Source: Thermoplasmatales archaeon UBA509
GTDB taxonomy: Archaea > Thermoplasmatota > Thermoplasmata > Thermoplasmatales > Thermoplasmataceae
Assembly (NCBI GenBank): GCA_002498845.1
Contig: DAJC01000018.1
Span: 1-12,086, forward strand
Direction of reading: 5' to 3'
DNA length: 12,086 nt
This document shows, one piece after another, positions 1 through 6,048 of the stretch. Numbering within the stretch: the stretch's first letter is position 1; each line of letters starts with the position of its first letter. A model generated the notes under the pieces. It saw only the letters and a program-made list of their open reading frames with translations, was not told where the DNA came from and did not search any database. Made by a program: the position numbers and the translations under genes.

Positions 1-13
1 TAGCAGTTGGTAG

Positions 14-388
14 TTGACTTCTGTCTCCATGACTCCACCGCTTGTTGCGGTTTTCATAACTGCAGGCAGCCATACAGCACGAGCCATTGCAGAAAGCAGG
101 AGATTTAATGTGAACATACTAGGTGCCAATCAGGAGGAGGATGCAAGAAAATTTGCAGATCCGGACAGCGCAACGAGGTTCGCCCAGGATCAATTTGTCA
201 GTGGCCGCAACGGAATTCCTGTTATCCAGGGTTCAATTGCCTGCCTTGAATGCACACTTGAGAACCAGATTCAAGTTGCGGATCACATAATGTTTCTGGG
301 AAAGGTCACGGCTGCATACAGTCTCAAGGAAGGAAATCCCATACTGTATTACCGGAGAAAATTTTTGGAGTTGCCCACTGATCCCTGA
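14..388 (+). CDS. Flavin reductase-like (FMN-binding split barrel) protein, 5' part missing and probably frameshifted
   Basis: The 124 residues match the central and C-terminal part of the flavin reductase-like domain: a strand of the type TSVSMTPPLV, then GIPVIQGSIACLEC, a GDH-like ADHIMFLGKV segment and a final ILYYRRKF. Proteins of this family bind FMN and reduce flavins with NAD(P)H or act as the reductase of two-component monooxygenases. Full-length members are about 160-200 residues, so roughly 40 N-terminal residues are missing. The only start in this frame is a TTG at 14, directly after an in-frame TAG. The frame starting at base 3 reads A-V-G-S up to base 14, and one extra T there would join it smoothly to LTSVSMTPP, as the family expects. 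I infer a one-base deletion (real frameshift or sequencing error at a T run). Only 13 upstream bases are visible, so a genuine short start cannot be excluded. Confidence 0.6.
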   Translation: MTSVSMTPPLVAVFITAGSHTARAIAESRRFNVNILGANQEEDARKFADPDSATRFAQDQFVSGRNGIPVIQGSIACLECTLENQIQVADHIMFLGKVTAAYSLKEGNPILYYRRKFLELPTDP

Positions 389-414
389 TCTGAATATAAT
401 GAAACAGTACTTTC

Positions 415-427
415 CGAAAAATTATTA
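415..427 (+). promoter_or_regulatory. Putative TATA/BRE promoter of the esterase gene
   Basis: The AT-rich element CGAAAAATTATTA lies about 30-40 bases before the ATG at 458. This distance would give a transcript with a very short leader, as is common in these archaea. It is the only such element in the 69-base gap after the flavin reductase gene. Assignment is by spacing and composition alone. Confidence 0.35.
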
Positions 428-457
428 GACGTTACACTGCATGATCATCAGATAGGA

Positions 458-1381
458 ATGGCTCTTGATCCTGATGTTGCGAAGCTCCTGAAGATGATTT
501 CTGAAATGAACATGCCCAATTTCAGGGACATGGATGTTGGCGATCTGCGGAATATGATGAACAACAACCCATTGATGAAGGAGGATATCCAGATAAGCCG
601 TACCACAGACATGTCCATAGGCGAAGGAAAAATCCCTGCCAGGCTTTATGATCCGAAGGATGGCACCAGATCTCTCATACTCTATTTCCATGGGGGCGGC
701 TTCGTTTTTGGAAACCTGGAAAGCCACGATGCAGTGTGCCGCAGGGCAGTCCGGGAATCCGGCTGCAAGGTTCTTTCTGTGGATTACAGGCTTGCCCCTG
801 AACACAAGTTTCCAGCCGCGGTAGAGGATGCTTTCACTGCCTATGTATGGGCAAGGAAAAATGCCAGGAAGCTTGACGTTGACCCTGACAGGATTGCCGT
901 GGCAGGGGACAGTGCCGGAGGTAACCTTTCCGCTGCCGTCAGCCTCATGATCAGGGACCGCGGCGTTGAAAAACCCATGCTTCAGGTTTTGTTCTATCCT
1001 GCTCTCGGCCCTGACTTCTTCTCCGAATCACTGCGTGAATTCTCTGATGGCTTCTTCCTCACCAGGGATCAGATTGACTGGTTCGGTGACATGTACCTGG
1101 GAAATAAGGCTGATGCCCTGAACCCTTACTTCTCGCCCATCCTGCATCCTGATCTCTCAGGGTTGCCTGAGGCCATAATCATAACAGGAGAGCATGATCC
1201 CCTCAGGGACCAGGGCGAGACATATGTTTCCAGGCTTGGGTCCGCGGGCATTCCAGTGACCGGCATAAGGGCAATGGGAATGATTCATGGATTCCTGAGC
1301 TTCACACCGGTTGTTCCCGCTGCTGCCGGCGTTGCTGACATGGTGTGGTCACTGGTCGGAAAGAAGCTGGGATCCCGCTGA
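458..1381 (+). CDS. Alpha/beta hydrolase, HSL-family (carboxyl)esterase/lipase
   Basis: This 307-residue protein is a hormone-sensitive-lipase-type esterase (alpha/beta hydrolase fold-3) that hydrolyses carboxylic esters, probably of short to medium acyl chains. The oxyanion-hole motif HGGG is at 78-81, followed by the typical VDYRLAPEHKFPAA segment (108-121). The nucleophile elbow GDSAG is at 150-154 with Ser152. The acid is Asp247 in EHDPLRD, and the base is His277 in the IHGF motif, so the triad is complete. The N-terminal 50 residues form the usual cap region. There is no signal peptide or TM segment, so it is cytosolic. The length is normal for the family. The ATG at 458 follows a weak TAGGA; an ATG at 441 is in another frame and is stopped at once. 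The gene ends 4 bases before the end of the convergent permease gene. Family is sure; substrate is unknown. Confidence 0.95.
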   Translation: MALDPDVAKLLKMISEMNMPNFRDMDVGDLRNMMNNNPLMKEDIQISRTTDMSIGEGKIPARLYDPKDGTRSLILYFHGGGFVFGNLESHDAVCRRAVRESGCKVLSVDYRLAPEHKFPAAVEDAFTAYVWARKNARKLDVDPDRIAVAGDSAGGNLSAAVSLMIRDRGVEKPMLQVLFYPALGPDFFSESLREFSDGFFLTRDQIDWFGDMYLGNKADALNPYFSPILHPDLSGLPEAIIITGEHDPLRDQGETYVSRLGSAGIPVTGIRAMGMIHGFLSFTPVVPAAAGVADMVWSLVGKKLGSR

Positions 1382-1385
1382 CCTG

Positions 1386-2855
1386 TCACTGATTCTCCTT
1401 GAAACCAGTGTAGCTCACACCCTCCACGTCAAATTCCCCAGCTCTTTCCAGGGTGTTCGGCCTGTGCCTGGAATAGTACATGGTTACGGCAAGCCCTCCC
1501 ACGATAACCCACAGCATTGTTGCAATCAGTGACGCAAAATAAGCGTCATTTATTGGGGATGGCGTGGAAAGCCATTTTCCCACAACATCGCTCATGGAGA
1601 AGTATATGACTACAAGCCCTATGGCAGTGGCTGCTGCCGGCGCAATTCCGTGCGTCAGCAGCTTGAACTCACCGATTCTTCTGGTGAAAAAAGTCAGTGA
1701 AGTGTTGGCCATTATGTGGACCAGGATGATCGAGATGCCTGTGCCTGCCTCCAGAATGAATGCAGCGTTTTCCGGGCCGTAGATCACCCCCATGATCACG
1801 TCAAGCGCAAACGACCCCAGCGCCCACGCAATTAATGCATTGGCAGGAGACTTGTATTTGGGATGGATTCTGCTCAGGCTCCTGGGAAAGACAACGCCAT
1901 CACGGGCAGCTGAATACCACCACCTGCTCACGGCGGTTGCCTTGGATACCCCGTTGGTCAGGTAGCTGTTCACTGTGAATATTATCAGGAGAACCAACCC
2001 GACTGGCCCAAGATACCTGCTGAACACTATAAGGCCGGCATCATTTGTTGTGGCGAAGCTCGCAATGTGGCCGATACCCCATCCAACGGTAAGTGCGTAG
2101 GTTGCAGGTATTATCGATATGGCGGTGAGGACCATGGCGAATACAATGGATCTCCCTATGTTCCTCTTGGGCTCCTTTATCTCCTCGGAAACCGTTGTGA
2201 CGACCCCGCTTCCCGTGAAATCGAGAATTGAGAACACTGCACCGAACATTATGGCGGAAAACCCAATGCCGGTTGACCTGGAAATTGTGAATGGCAGCAC
2301 TGAGTTCCCTGGACCAACCCTGATTATGATTATTATTGCTCCAATGAGCAGGAACAGGACCTCGGCAAGTCCGGCAATTGCATTGTATCCCAGTGAAGGC
2401 TTTATGCCGAAATACGTTACTGCGATTATGTATCCCGTGAAGGCTGCGGCAAATATGACCCATATGTATGGGATGCTGCTTATTGCAGGTGATATGAGGA
2501 ATATGAAGCTGGAGAGCCCGAGTATCCCGAATGCCGCCCCTGTTATATCGTAATACATGAAGCTGAAAGCCGTTATTGGCCCCAGTCTTCCTCGATCTGT
2601 TGCGGATGAGGCGTAAGCATAGTAGCTTCCGGCGTTGGACTTATACTTGCTGAACTGGTACGGTGTTATCATCCACAGTGCGTAAATGAGCCATCCGAAT
2701 ATTACAGACAGGACTGTGTCAGGGCCAGCAATTGAGAAGGATGCCACCAGCAGGATGGCAATATCTGCTGCCGGGGCAACCTGCCCAAGAGACTGGAACA
2801 CTCCCTGGAACAGACCCACTGCGTTCTTCTGCAACCTGTTTCTTCTTCGCATCAT
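1386..2855 (-). CDS. APC-superfamily amino acid permease
   Basis: This 489-residue integral membrane transporter has about 12 hydrophobic segments and no signal peptide. Family marks are the first-helix region GQVAPAADIAILLVASF (24-40), the loop SKYKSNAGSYYAYA (69-82; the aGGxYxy signature of APC transporters), and the cytoplasmic loop SEEIKEPKRNIGRSI (223-237), which matches the EE-x-P-x-RNIPxAI signature. The long soluble C-terminal tail starts near 455. It probably imports amino acids or related amines by proton symport; the substrate cannot be read from sequence. The start is the first of two adjacent ATG codons. A GGGAG Shine-Dalgarno lies 10 bases before it. The gene is alone on its strand, with a long leader upstream and a convergent esterase gene downstream. 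Confidence 0.93.
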   Translation of the reverse strand: MMRRRNRLQKNAVGLFQGVFQSLGQVAPAADIAILLVASFSIAGPDTVLSVIFGWLIYALWMITPYQFSKYKSNAGSYYAYASSATDRGRLGPITAFSFMYYDITGAAFGILGLSSFIFLISPAISSIPYIWVIFAAAFTGYIIAVTYFGIKPSLGYNAIAGLAEVLFLLIGAIIIIIRVGPGNSVLPFTISRSTGIGFSAIMFGAVFSILDFTGSGVVTTVSEEIKEPKRNIGRSIVFAMVLTAISIIPATYALTVGWGIGHIASFATTNDAGLIVFSRYLGPVGLVLLIIFTVNSYLTNGVSKATAVSRWWYSAARDGVVFPRSLSRIHPKYKSPANALIAWALGSFALDVIMGVIYGPENAAFILEAGTGISIILVHIMANTSLTFFTRRIGEFKLLTHGIAPAAATAIGLVVIYFSMSDVVGKWLSTPSPINDAYFASLIATMLWVIVGGLAVTMYYSRHRPNTLERAGEFDVEGVSYTGFKENQ

Positions 2856-2975
2856 TATGTTTTTGCTCCCTTCAGACTATATCTGGTGCAAGCGGGAAGA
2901 AATCACTTTATCCGCTGCATGCTGAATCATGGCAGTTTCACATTCTAGCCGCTTATGTTTTCCTTATTGACCCCA

Positions 2976-2985
2976 TAATATAAAA
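2976..2985 (-). promoter_or_regulatory. Putative TATA box upstream of the APC permease gene
   Basis: On the minus strand the element TTTTATATTA lies about 120 bases before the permease ATG, so a transcript would begin near 2955 with a leader of roughly 100 bases. That is long for this genome, and the leader also carries the GGGAG ribosome site. No other good TATA box is closer. No riboswitch fold was recognised in the leader. Confidence 0.35.
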
Positions 2986-3060
2986 CTGTATTGTTTCTGG
3001 GCTGAAATCCGATATTATGTCAACTTATGCCAGTGCTTTCGTACATAGAAATGGAATATT

Positions 3061-3086
3061 TTATAAATATGTCATATAATTTATAA
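3061..3086. repeat. AT-rich inverted repeat (8-bp arms) in the gap before the permease
   Basis: TTATAAAT (3061-3068) and its exact complement ATTTATAA (3079-3086) flank a 10-base spacer that itself contains ATGTCATAT. Either arm could serve as a TATA box, so this may be a symmetrical promoter or an operator. AT-rich DNA makes such repeats likely by chance, and no gene starts within 100 bases on either strand. Around it (2856-3136) I see only the permease leader and no supported gene. Confidence 0.35.
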
Positions 3087-3136
3087 TGAGGCATCATGCC
3101 TGCCATTCTTCCGGTTAACTGGTGCTGCCCACGGGA

Positions 3137-3256
3137 TTAGAAACCCTGGCAGCAGTCCAGATATATGGTGTGGCCACACTGCGGACAGGCTGAATTATGC
3201 CTGTAATAGTAGCAGCTGCTGCACGTGCAGTCCTCTTCAGCGCAATCCTGGCACAT
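3137..3256 (-). CDS. Small cysteine-rich, probably zinc-binding protein (39 aa)
   Basis: A short frame starting at the ATG at 3256 encodes 39 residues with nine cysteines and two histidines. They are arranged as C2-x2-C5, C10-x-C12-x2-C15, C24-x2-C27-G-H29 and C35-C36. The CPQCGH segment is a typical zinc-ribbon knuckle. The frame is open further upstream (to 3385), but that part has no such pattern and looks non-coding, so the internal ATG is preferred. No clear Shine-Dalgarno is present. A weak AT-rich element (ACATAATGTTATT) lies 25-40 bases upstream, which would fit a leaderless message. Codons such as AGG (Arg) fit the neighbours. Such proteins often act in protein-protein contacts, metal storage or nucleic-acid binding; I cannot name a family. 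It sits alone between the MFS and permease genes on the same strand. Existence is inferred from the Cys pattern only. Confidence 0.5.
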   Translation of the reverse strand: MCQDCAEEDCTCSSCYYYRHNSACPQCGHTIYLDCCQGF

Positions 3257-3454
3257 GAAATTGGAATCCAAAGCTGGGTGAATAACATTATGTCGTATTC
3301 CGTGCAAAATACATGAAGGAAGAGGTAGCAACCTCTCAATGCGCGGGCCTGGAGTCCATGGAAATCCTCTAAGAAGCATCAACATGGCACATCGTTCATC
3401 GGGTCGGAAAATACTGTGGTTATATCGAAACTCGCCAGATCATTATGGTTTCGT

Positions 3455-4618
3455 TCATGGATTGGGGGTTCCGGAGATGTGCCTTGCCAGGTATCTCTGC
3501 ATGAGGGCAACGGTGAGAGACATCAGGATCAGGAAGAGCCCGATGAGCCTCCACATTGCATTGTATGAGATGACGTCCACAACAGTTCCGGAAAGCGGCG
3601 TGCCAAGTATTGTCCCCATGCTTATCATCATGAGGCTCACGCCACTGAAAAGGCCGATGCGGTCGCGCGGGGCAATTTCTGATATCAGTGTAACGTATGT
3701 GCTGTTCCAGCCTATGGCGCTCATGCCAAGGACAAATGCCATCACGCCTGCTTCCAGAATGTTCCAGGCTACCAGGGAGAAGGTTATGAACAGGAGGCCT
3801 GCTATGAGCATGATCACTGCGATCATCCTGGACCTGTTCCTGCTGAACATCCTCTCGGAAAGGTTCACCCAGAAGAGCCTGCCTGCCACGGAGCCTGCAA
3901 GCAGGACAGCCAGGAGTATTTCCGACCAGATGATTGGGAAGCCCCTGAACCTCATGTATACAACGAAGTATGTGAGCAGGGACTGCTGCCCCCAGGACAG
4001 GAATGCCACCGGAAGGCTCACCAGCAGGAGCAGGCGATTGCGCCATGTTGAGAAGAACTCCCGCACGTATCCCTTCCCTGAGCCCCTGCTTCCTTCCGGC
4101 CTGACATCCCGGGCTATGCCGATTGCCAGGCCTCCAGAGATCAGGGCCATGAGTATGAGGGCATCCCTGAGAGAGAAGTGCAGGGCGACAAGTGGCAGGG
4201 CAAGAGCTGCCAGTGCCGCCCCAAGAGGAACACCTGACTGTTTTATTCCCATTGTTCGGGCGTGATGCGGATAATAAGCTGCCATCACAGAGCTGTTAGT
4301 GGAAGGCGTCACGATGCCGTATCCAAACCCTATGATGAAGAAGCCCGACACAATCTCTGGATAGTTCTGTGCAGATCCCGCAACCAGTGATCCAAGAGCC
4401 ATCATGCCAAAGGCTATTTTCAGTGCAGTGTTCCTTCCAAGACGGTCAACAAAATAGCCTGTCATTGATGACATTGTCAAAGAGCCTATGAAAATGAAGC
4501 TCGTGATGAGCCCGAGCTGGGCGGAGGAAAGGAGAAAATCAGATTTTATGAATGGAGCAAGTGGTGAGTAGGCGGAATCGTTGAAGTTACCAAGGGTCAT
4601 GAAAAGCAGTGCCTGCAT
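3455..4618 (-). CDS. MFS transporter
   Basis: This 387-residue major facilitator has two six-helix halves joined by a charged loop near 170-195. The MFS signature GYFVDRLGRN (54-63, loop between helices 2 and 3) and the helix-4/5 segment MGIKQSGVPLGAALAALALP are clear. A second, weaker loop motif ERMFSRNRSR appears in the C-terminal half. It starts almost directly in helix 1 with an acidic NFND turn. ATG at 4618 is the first possible start: the frame upstream runs to a TAA without ATG, GTG or TTG. No Shine-Dalgarno is visible. The gene lies 71 bases downstream of the HxlR regulator on the same strand with no good TATA box between, so it may be cotranscribed and controlled by it. The substrate is unknown; drug or organic-acid export or uptake is possible. 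Confidence 0.9.
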   Translation of the reverse strand: MQALLFMTLGNFNDSAYSPLAPFIKSDFLLSSAQLGLITSFIFIGSLTMSSMTGYFVDRLGRNTALKIAFGMMALGSLVAGSAQNYPEIVSGFFIIGFGYGIVTPSTNSSVMAAYYPHHARTMGIKQSGVPLGAALAALALPLVALHFSLRDALILMALISGGLAIGIARDVRPEGSRGSGKGYVREFFSTWRNRLLLLVSLPVAFLSWGQQSLLTYFVVYMRFRGFPIIWSEILLAVLLAGSVAGRLFWVNLSERMFSRNRSRMIAVIMLIAGLLFITFSLVAWNILEAGVMAFVLGMSAIGWNSTYVTLISEIAPRDRIGLFSGVSLMMISMGTILGTPLSGTVVDVISYNAMWRLIGLFLILMSLTVALMQRYLARHISGTPNP

Positions 4619-4689
4619 GGCAACCGAAATAGAACGTCCGCTTGCTCTCGTGAACGGGGATTATCAACTGTATTGTTAACTTTCGCTAT

Positions 4690-5073
4690 TCATGGCAGCT
4701 GGCCATTCTGCGGCATGTCTGCCTTTTTCATGATCCACTGCTGGCCCCACCGCTTCAGATCCTCAAGGGAATACTTGAGCGATTTGCCCTTCTCTGTGAG
4801 ATCGTACCTCACCCTGAAGGGCCTGGTGCTCTCCACCTCTCTGGTGACAATTCCATGTGCTTCAAGGTACTTCAGTGTGGATGAAAGCGTCTTGGAGTTC
4901 AGCCCTTCTATGCTCTTCAGGAGATCATTGAATCCCATGGGGCCGTCATTAAGGTAGCGTATGACTATGAGCCGCCACTCGCCCCCTATCTCCTTGATTG
5001 CTTCAACAATGGGACAACTGTCTTTCTTTGGGGAAGTTATTTCAACTATTTCATCTGATTTACTGTATGCCAT
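4690..5073 (-). CDS. HxlR-family winged-helix transcriptional regulator
   Basis: This 127-residue DNA-binding protein belongs to the HxlR group of MarR-like regulators. The domain begins with the hallmark CPIVEAIKEIGGEWRLIVIRYL (20-41). A recognition helix follows around NSKTLSSTLKYLEAHGI (59-75), then the wing (78-92, with RPFRVRYDLTEKG). Cys20 is at the position used for redox or electrophile sensing in several HxlR regulators (known for the family; not shown here). The ATG at 5073 lies about 27 bases from a TATA-like TTATTTAAAT, so the mRNA is probably leaderless. It is divergent from the YceI gene, and the shared region carries several TTACA dyads. Autoregulation and control of YceI, and perhaps of the downstream MFS gene, are likely. 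A dimer is expected. Confidence 0.93.
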   Translation of the reverse strand: MAYSKSDEIVEITSPKKDSCPIVEAIKEIGGEWRLIVIRYLNDGPMGFNDLLKSIEGLNSKTLSSTLKYLEAHGIVTREVESTRPFRVRYDLTEKGKSLKYSLEDLKRWGQQWIMKKADMPQNGQLP

Positions 5074-5086
5074 CTTGTTTAGAGTG

Positions 5087-5113
5087 AGTTACAGAGATTA
5101 TTTAAATGTAACT
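5087..5113. promoter_or_regulatory. Inverted repeat flanking the TATA box of the HxlR gene (probable operator 1)
   Basis: AGTTACA (5087-5093) and its exact complement TGTAACT (5107-5113) flank a 13-base AT-rich core that contains TTATTTAAAT, the best TATA-like element of the region. The core is nearly symmetrical and could serve both directions: the start at about 5075 for the regulator (minus), and at about 5130 for YceI (plus). A repressor bound to both half sites would cover the TATA box. The half-site sequence recurs in the second operator. Confidence 0.6.
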
Positions 5114-5125
5114 GTTATACTGAGA

Positions 5126-5154
5126 TTACATTTGTAAGTAAGTTACAAATGTAC
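5126..5154. promoter_or_regulatory. Tandem TTACA-TGTAA dyads forming an 11+11 bp perfect inverted repeat (probable HxlR operator 2)
   Basis: TACATTTGTAA (5127-5137) and TTACAAATGTA (5143-5153) are exact inverted complements around the 5-base spacer GTAAG. Each arm is also a small dyad of its own: TTACA-TT-TGTAA at 5126-5137 and TTACA-AA-TGTA at 5143-5153, with centres 17 bp apart. The element lies between the TATA-like box and the YceI start codon, over the expected transcription start, which is a classic place for archaeal repression. The centre is 40 bp (near four helical turns) from that of operator 1. Confidence 0.7.
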
Positions 5155-5169
5155 AGTTAGGTGAAAAAA

Positions 5170-5727
5170 ATGGAAGAGAAGACATGGCTTGTGGACAAGG
5201 TTCATTCAAGCGTAGAGTTCAGCATAAGGCACATGATGATATCAACAGTTAGGGGCAAATTCAAGGAATTCAATGGTGAGATCTCGGGAAACCCGGATGA
5301 CTTCTCAACCCTGAAGGCCCATTTCACAATAAAGGTTGCCAGCATTGACACCGGCACCGCAGACAGGGACAACCACCTCAGGTCCGATGAGATACTTGCC
5401 ATGGATAAGTACCCCACTGTTGAGTACACAGTAAAGAAAGTTACTGGATCTACGGATGAAGTTAAGATCACCGGCGATCTCAGGATCAAGGCCATAACAA
5501 AGGAAGTTGTGTTCAAGGGAGAATACGGCGGCAAGATAAAGGACCCCTATGGAAACGACAGGTTTGGGCTCACTGCCTCCGCAACAATCAATAGGGGAGA
5601 TTTCGACGTGAAATGGAACATGGCCCTTGAGGGTGGCGGACTCATGCTTGGCGACAAGGTAAACCTTTACCTCCAGCTTGAGGCCTACAGCCCGGTTGCC
5701 CAGAAGCAGGAAACTGCTCCACAATAA
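5170..5727 (+). CDS. YceI-family polyisoprenoid-binding-like protein
   Basis: From the ATG at 5170 this is a 185-residue YceI-like protein, a lipocalin-like beta-barrel that binds long isoprenoid or other hydrophobic ligands. The opening WLVDKVHSSVEFSIRHMM (6-23), the STVRGKFKEFNGEI strand, the central IDTGTADRDNHLRSDEILAMDKYP segment, LRIKAITKEVVF and the final GDKVNLYLQLEA are all canonical and complete. There is no signal peptide, so it stays in the cytoplasm, unlike periplasmic bacterial YceI. A GTG at 5161 is in frame, but AGGTGA at 5159-5164 is a good Shine-Dalgarno, 5 bases before the ATG at 5170, so ATG is preferred. The gene is divergent from the HxlR regulator and behind a strong dyad operator, suggesting stress-dependent expression. 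A T-rich run follows the stop. Confidence 0.93.
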   Translation: MEEKTWLVDKVHSSVEFSIRHMMISTVRGKFKEFNGEISGNPDDFSTLKAHFTIKVASIDTGTADRDNHLRSDEILAMDKYPTVEYTVKKVTGSTDEVKITGDLRIKAITKEVVFKGEYGGKIKDPYGNDRFGLTASATINRGDFDVKWNMALEGGGLMLGDKVNLYLQLEAYSPVAQKQETAPQ

Positions 5728-5735
5728 TTTTTTTA
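5727..5735 (+). terminator. T-rich putative terminator after the YceI gene
   Basis: A run of seven T residues begins 2 bases after the TAA stop codon. Archaeal RNA polymerase stops at such runs without a hairpin. No other termination signal is visible before the next gene. Confidence 0.45.
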
Positions 5736-6048
5736 CAAGAGCATACCTGGAATTTTTGTCAGGATTGATTTATAGCTGCAGGATCCTAACTATTTATGGA
5801 ATAAGTGAGCGCAGAAAAAATACAGTTGGAGCGCCCCAGGAAATTTAACATTTGTTGAAGGTAAGATGGATAAAATAAAAGTTATGAACTGACAACCTGG
5901 AGGGTTATCTTTAACACAATCAATGAAGCAGTTTCACCTCATCCATGGCAGGTTACATCAAGGACCTTGGTGTCCCTGATGCTGTTTAGAATTCCAGCCA
6001 TCAGTTCGCCTGTCATTGATTTTCATGACAGTTGCACAGATATTCCTT
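5728..6048. other. 321-base intergenic region without a convincing gene
   Basis: The stretch lies between the ends of the YceI gene (+) and the M20 amidohydrolase gene (-), which converge. It contains AT-rich patches (5768-5802, 5870-5884) and a GGAGGG at 5899-5904. Tiny frames begin at 5923 (18 codons) and 5945 (14 codons, ATG-GCA to TAG). The last reads with plausible codons (MAGYIKDLGVPDAV), but it is too short to support. A 7-bp hairpin lies at 6010-6031. I see no RNA gene. Confidence 0.5.
6010..6031. repeat. Hairpin (7-bp arms) downstream of the M20 gene
   Basis: CTGTCAT (6010-6016) and ATGACAG (6025-6031) are exact inverted complements with an 8-base loop. It lies 18 bases past the stop codon of the minus-strand amidohydrolase gene. 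It could stabilise or end that transcript, but no T run follows on the minus strand. Confidence 0.35.

Noticed and set aside
3115..3339. 74-codon minus-strand frame overlapping the small Cys-rich gene in another frame
   Set aside because: The composition is random-looking with runs of Ala, Arg and Thr, while the overlapping frame has the ordered Cys/His pattern.
3257..3385. Upstream extension of the small Cys-rich frame to an ATG at 3385 (82 codons in all)
   Set aside because: The additional 43 residues are Pro/Leu/Arg-rich with no pattern, and the internal ATG at 3256 lies directly before the cysteine motif.
3339..4265. Long plus-strand open frame (308 codons) opposite the MFS gene
   Set aside because: Its protein is rich in Arg, Met, Pro and Ser with no domain or membrane pattern, whereas the minus strand encodes a clear MFS transporter. 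It is an antisense shadow.
5161..5169. GTG at 5161 as start of the YceI gene
   Set aside because: AGGTGA overlaps this GTG and is correctly spaced for the ATG at 5170.
5923..5989. Mini frames of 18 and 14 codons in the gap after YceI
   Set aside because: They overlap each other, are too short to judge, have no nearby ribosome site and show no motif.
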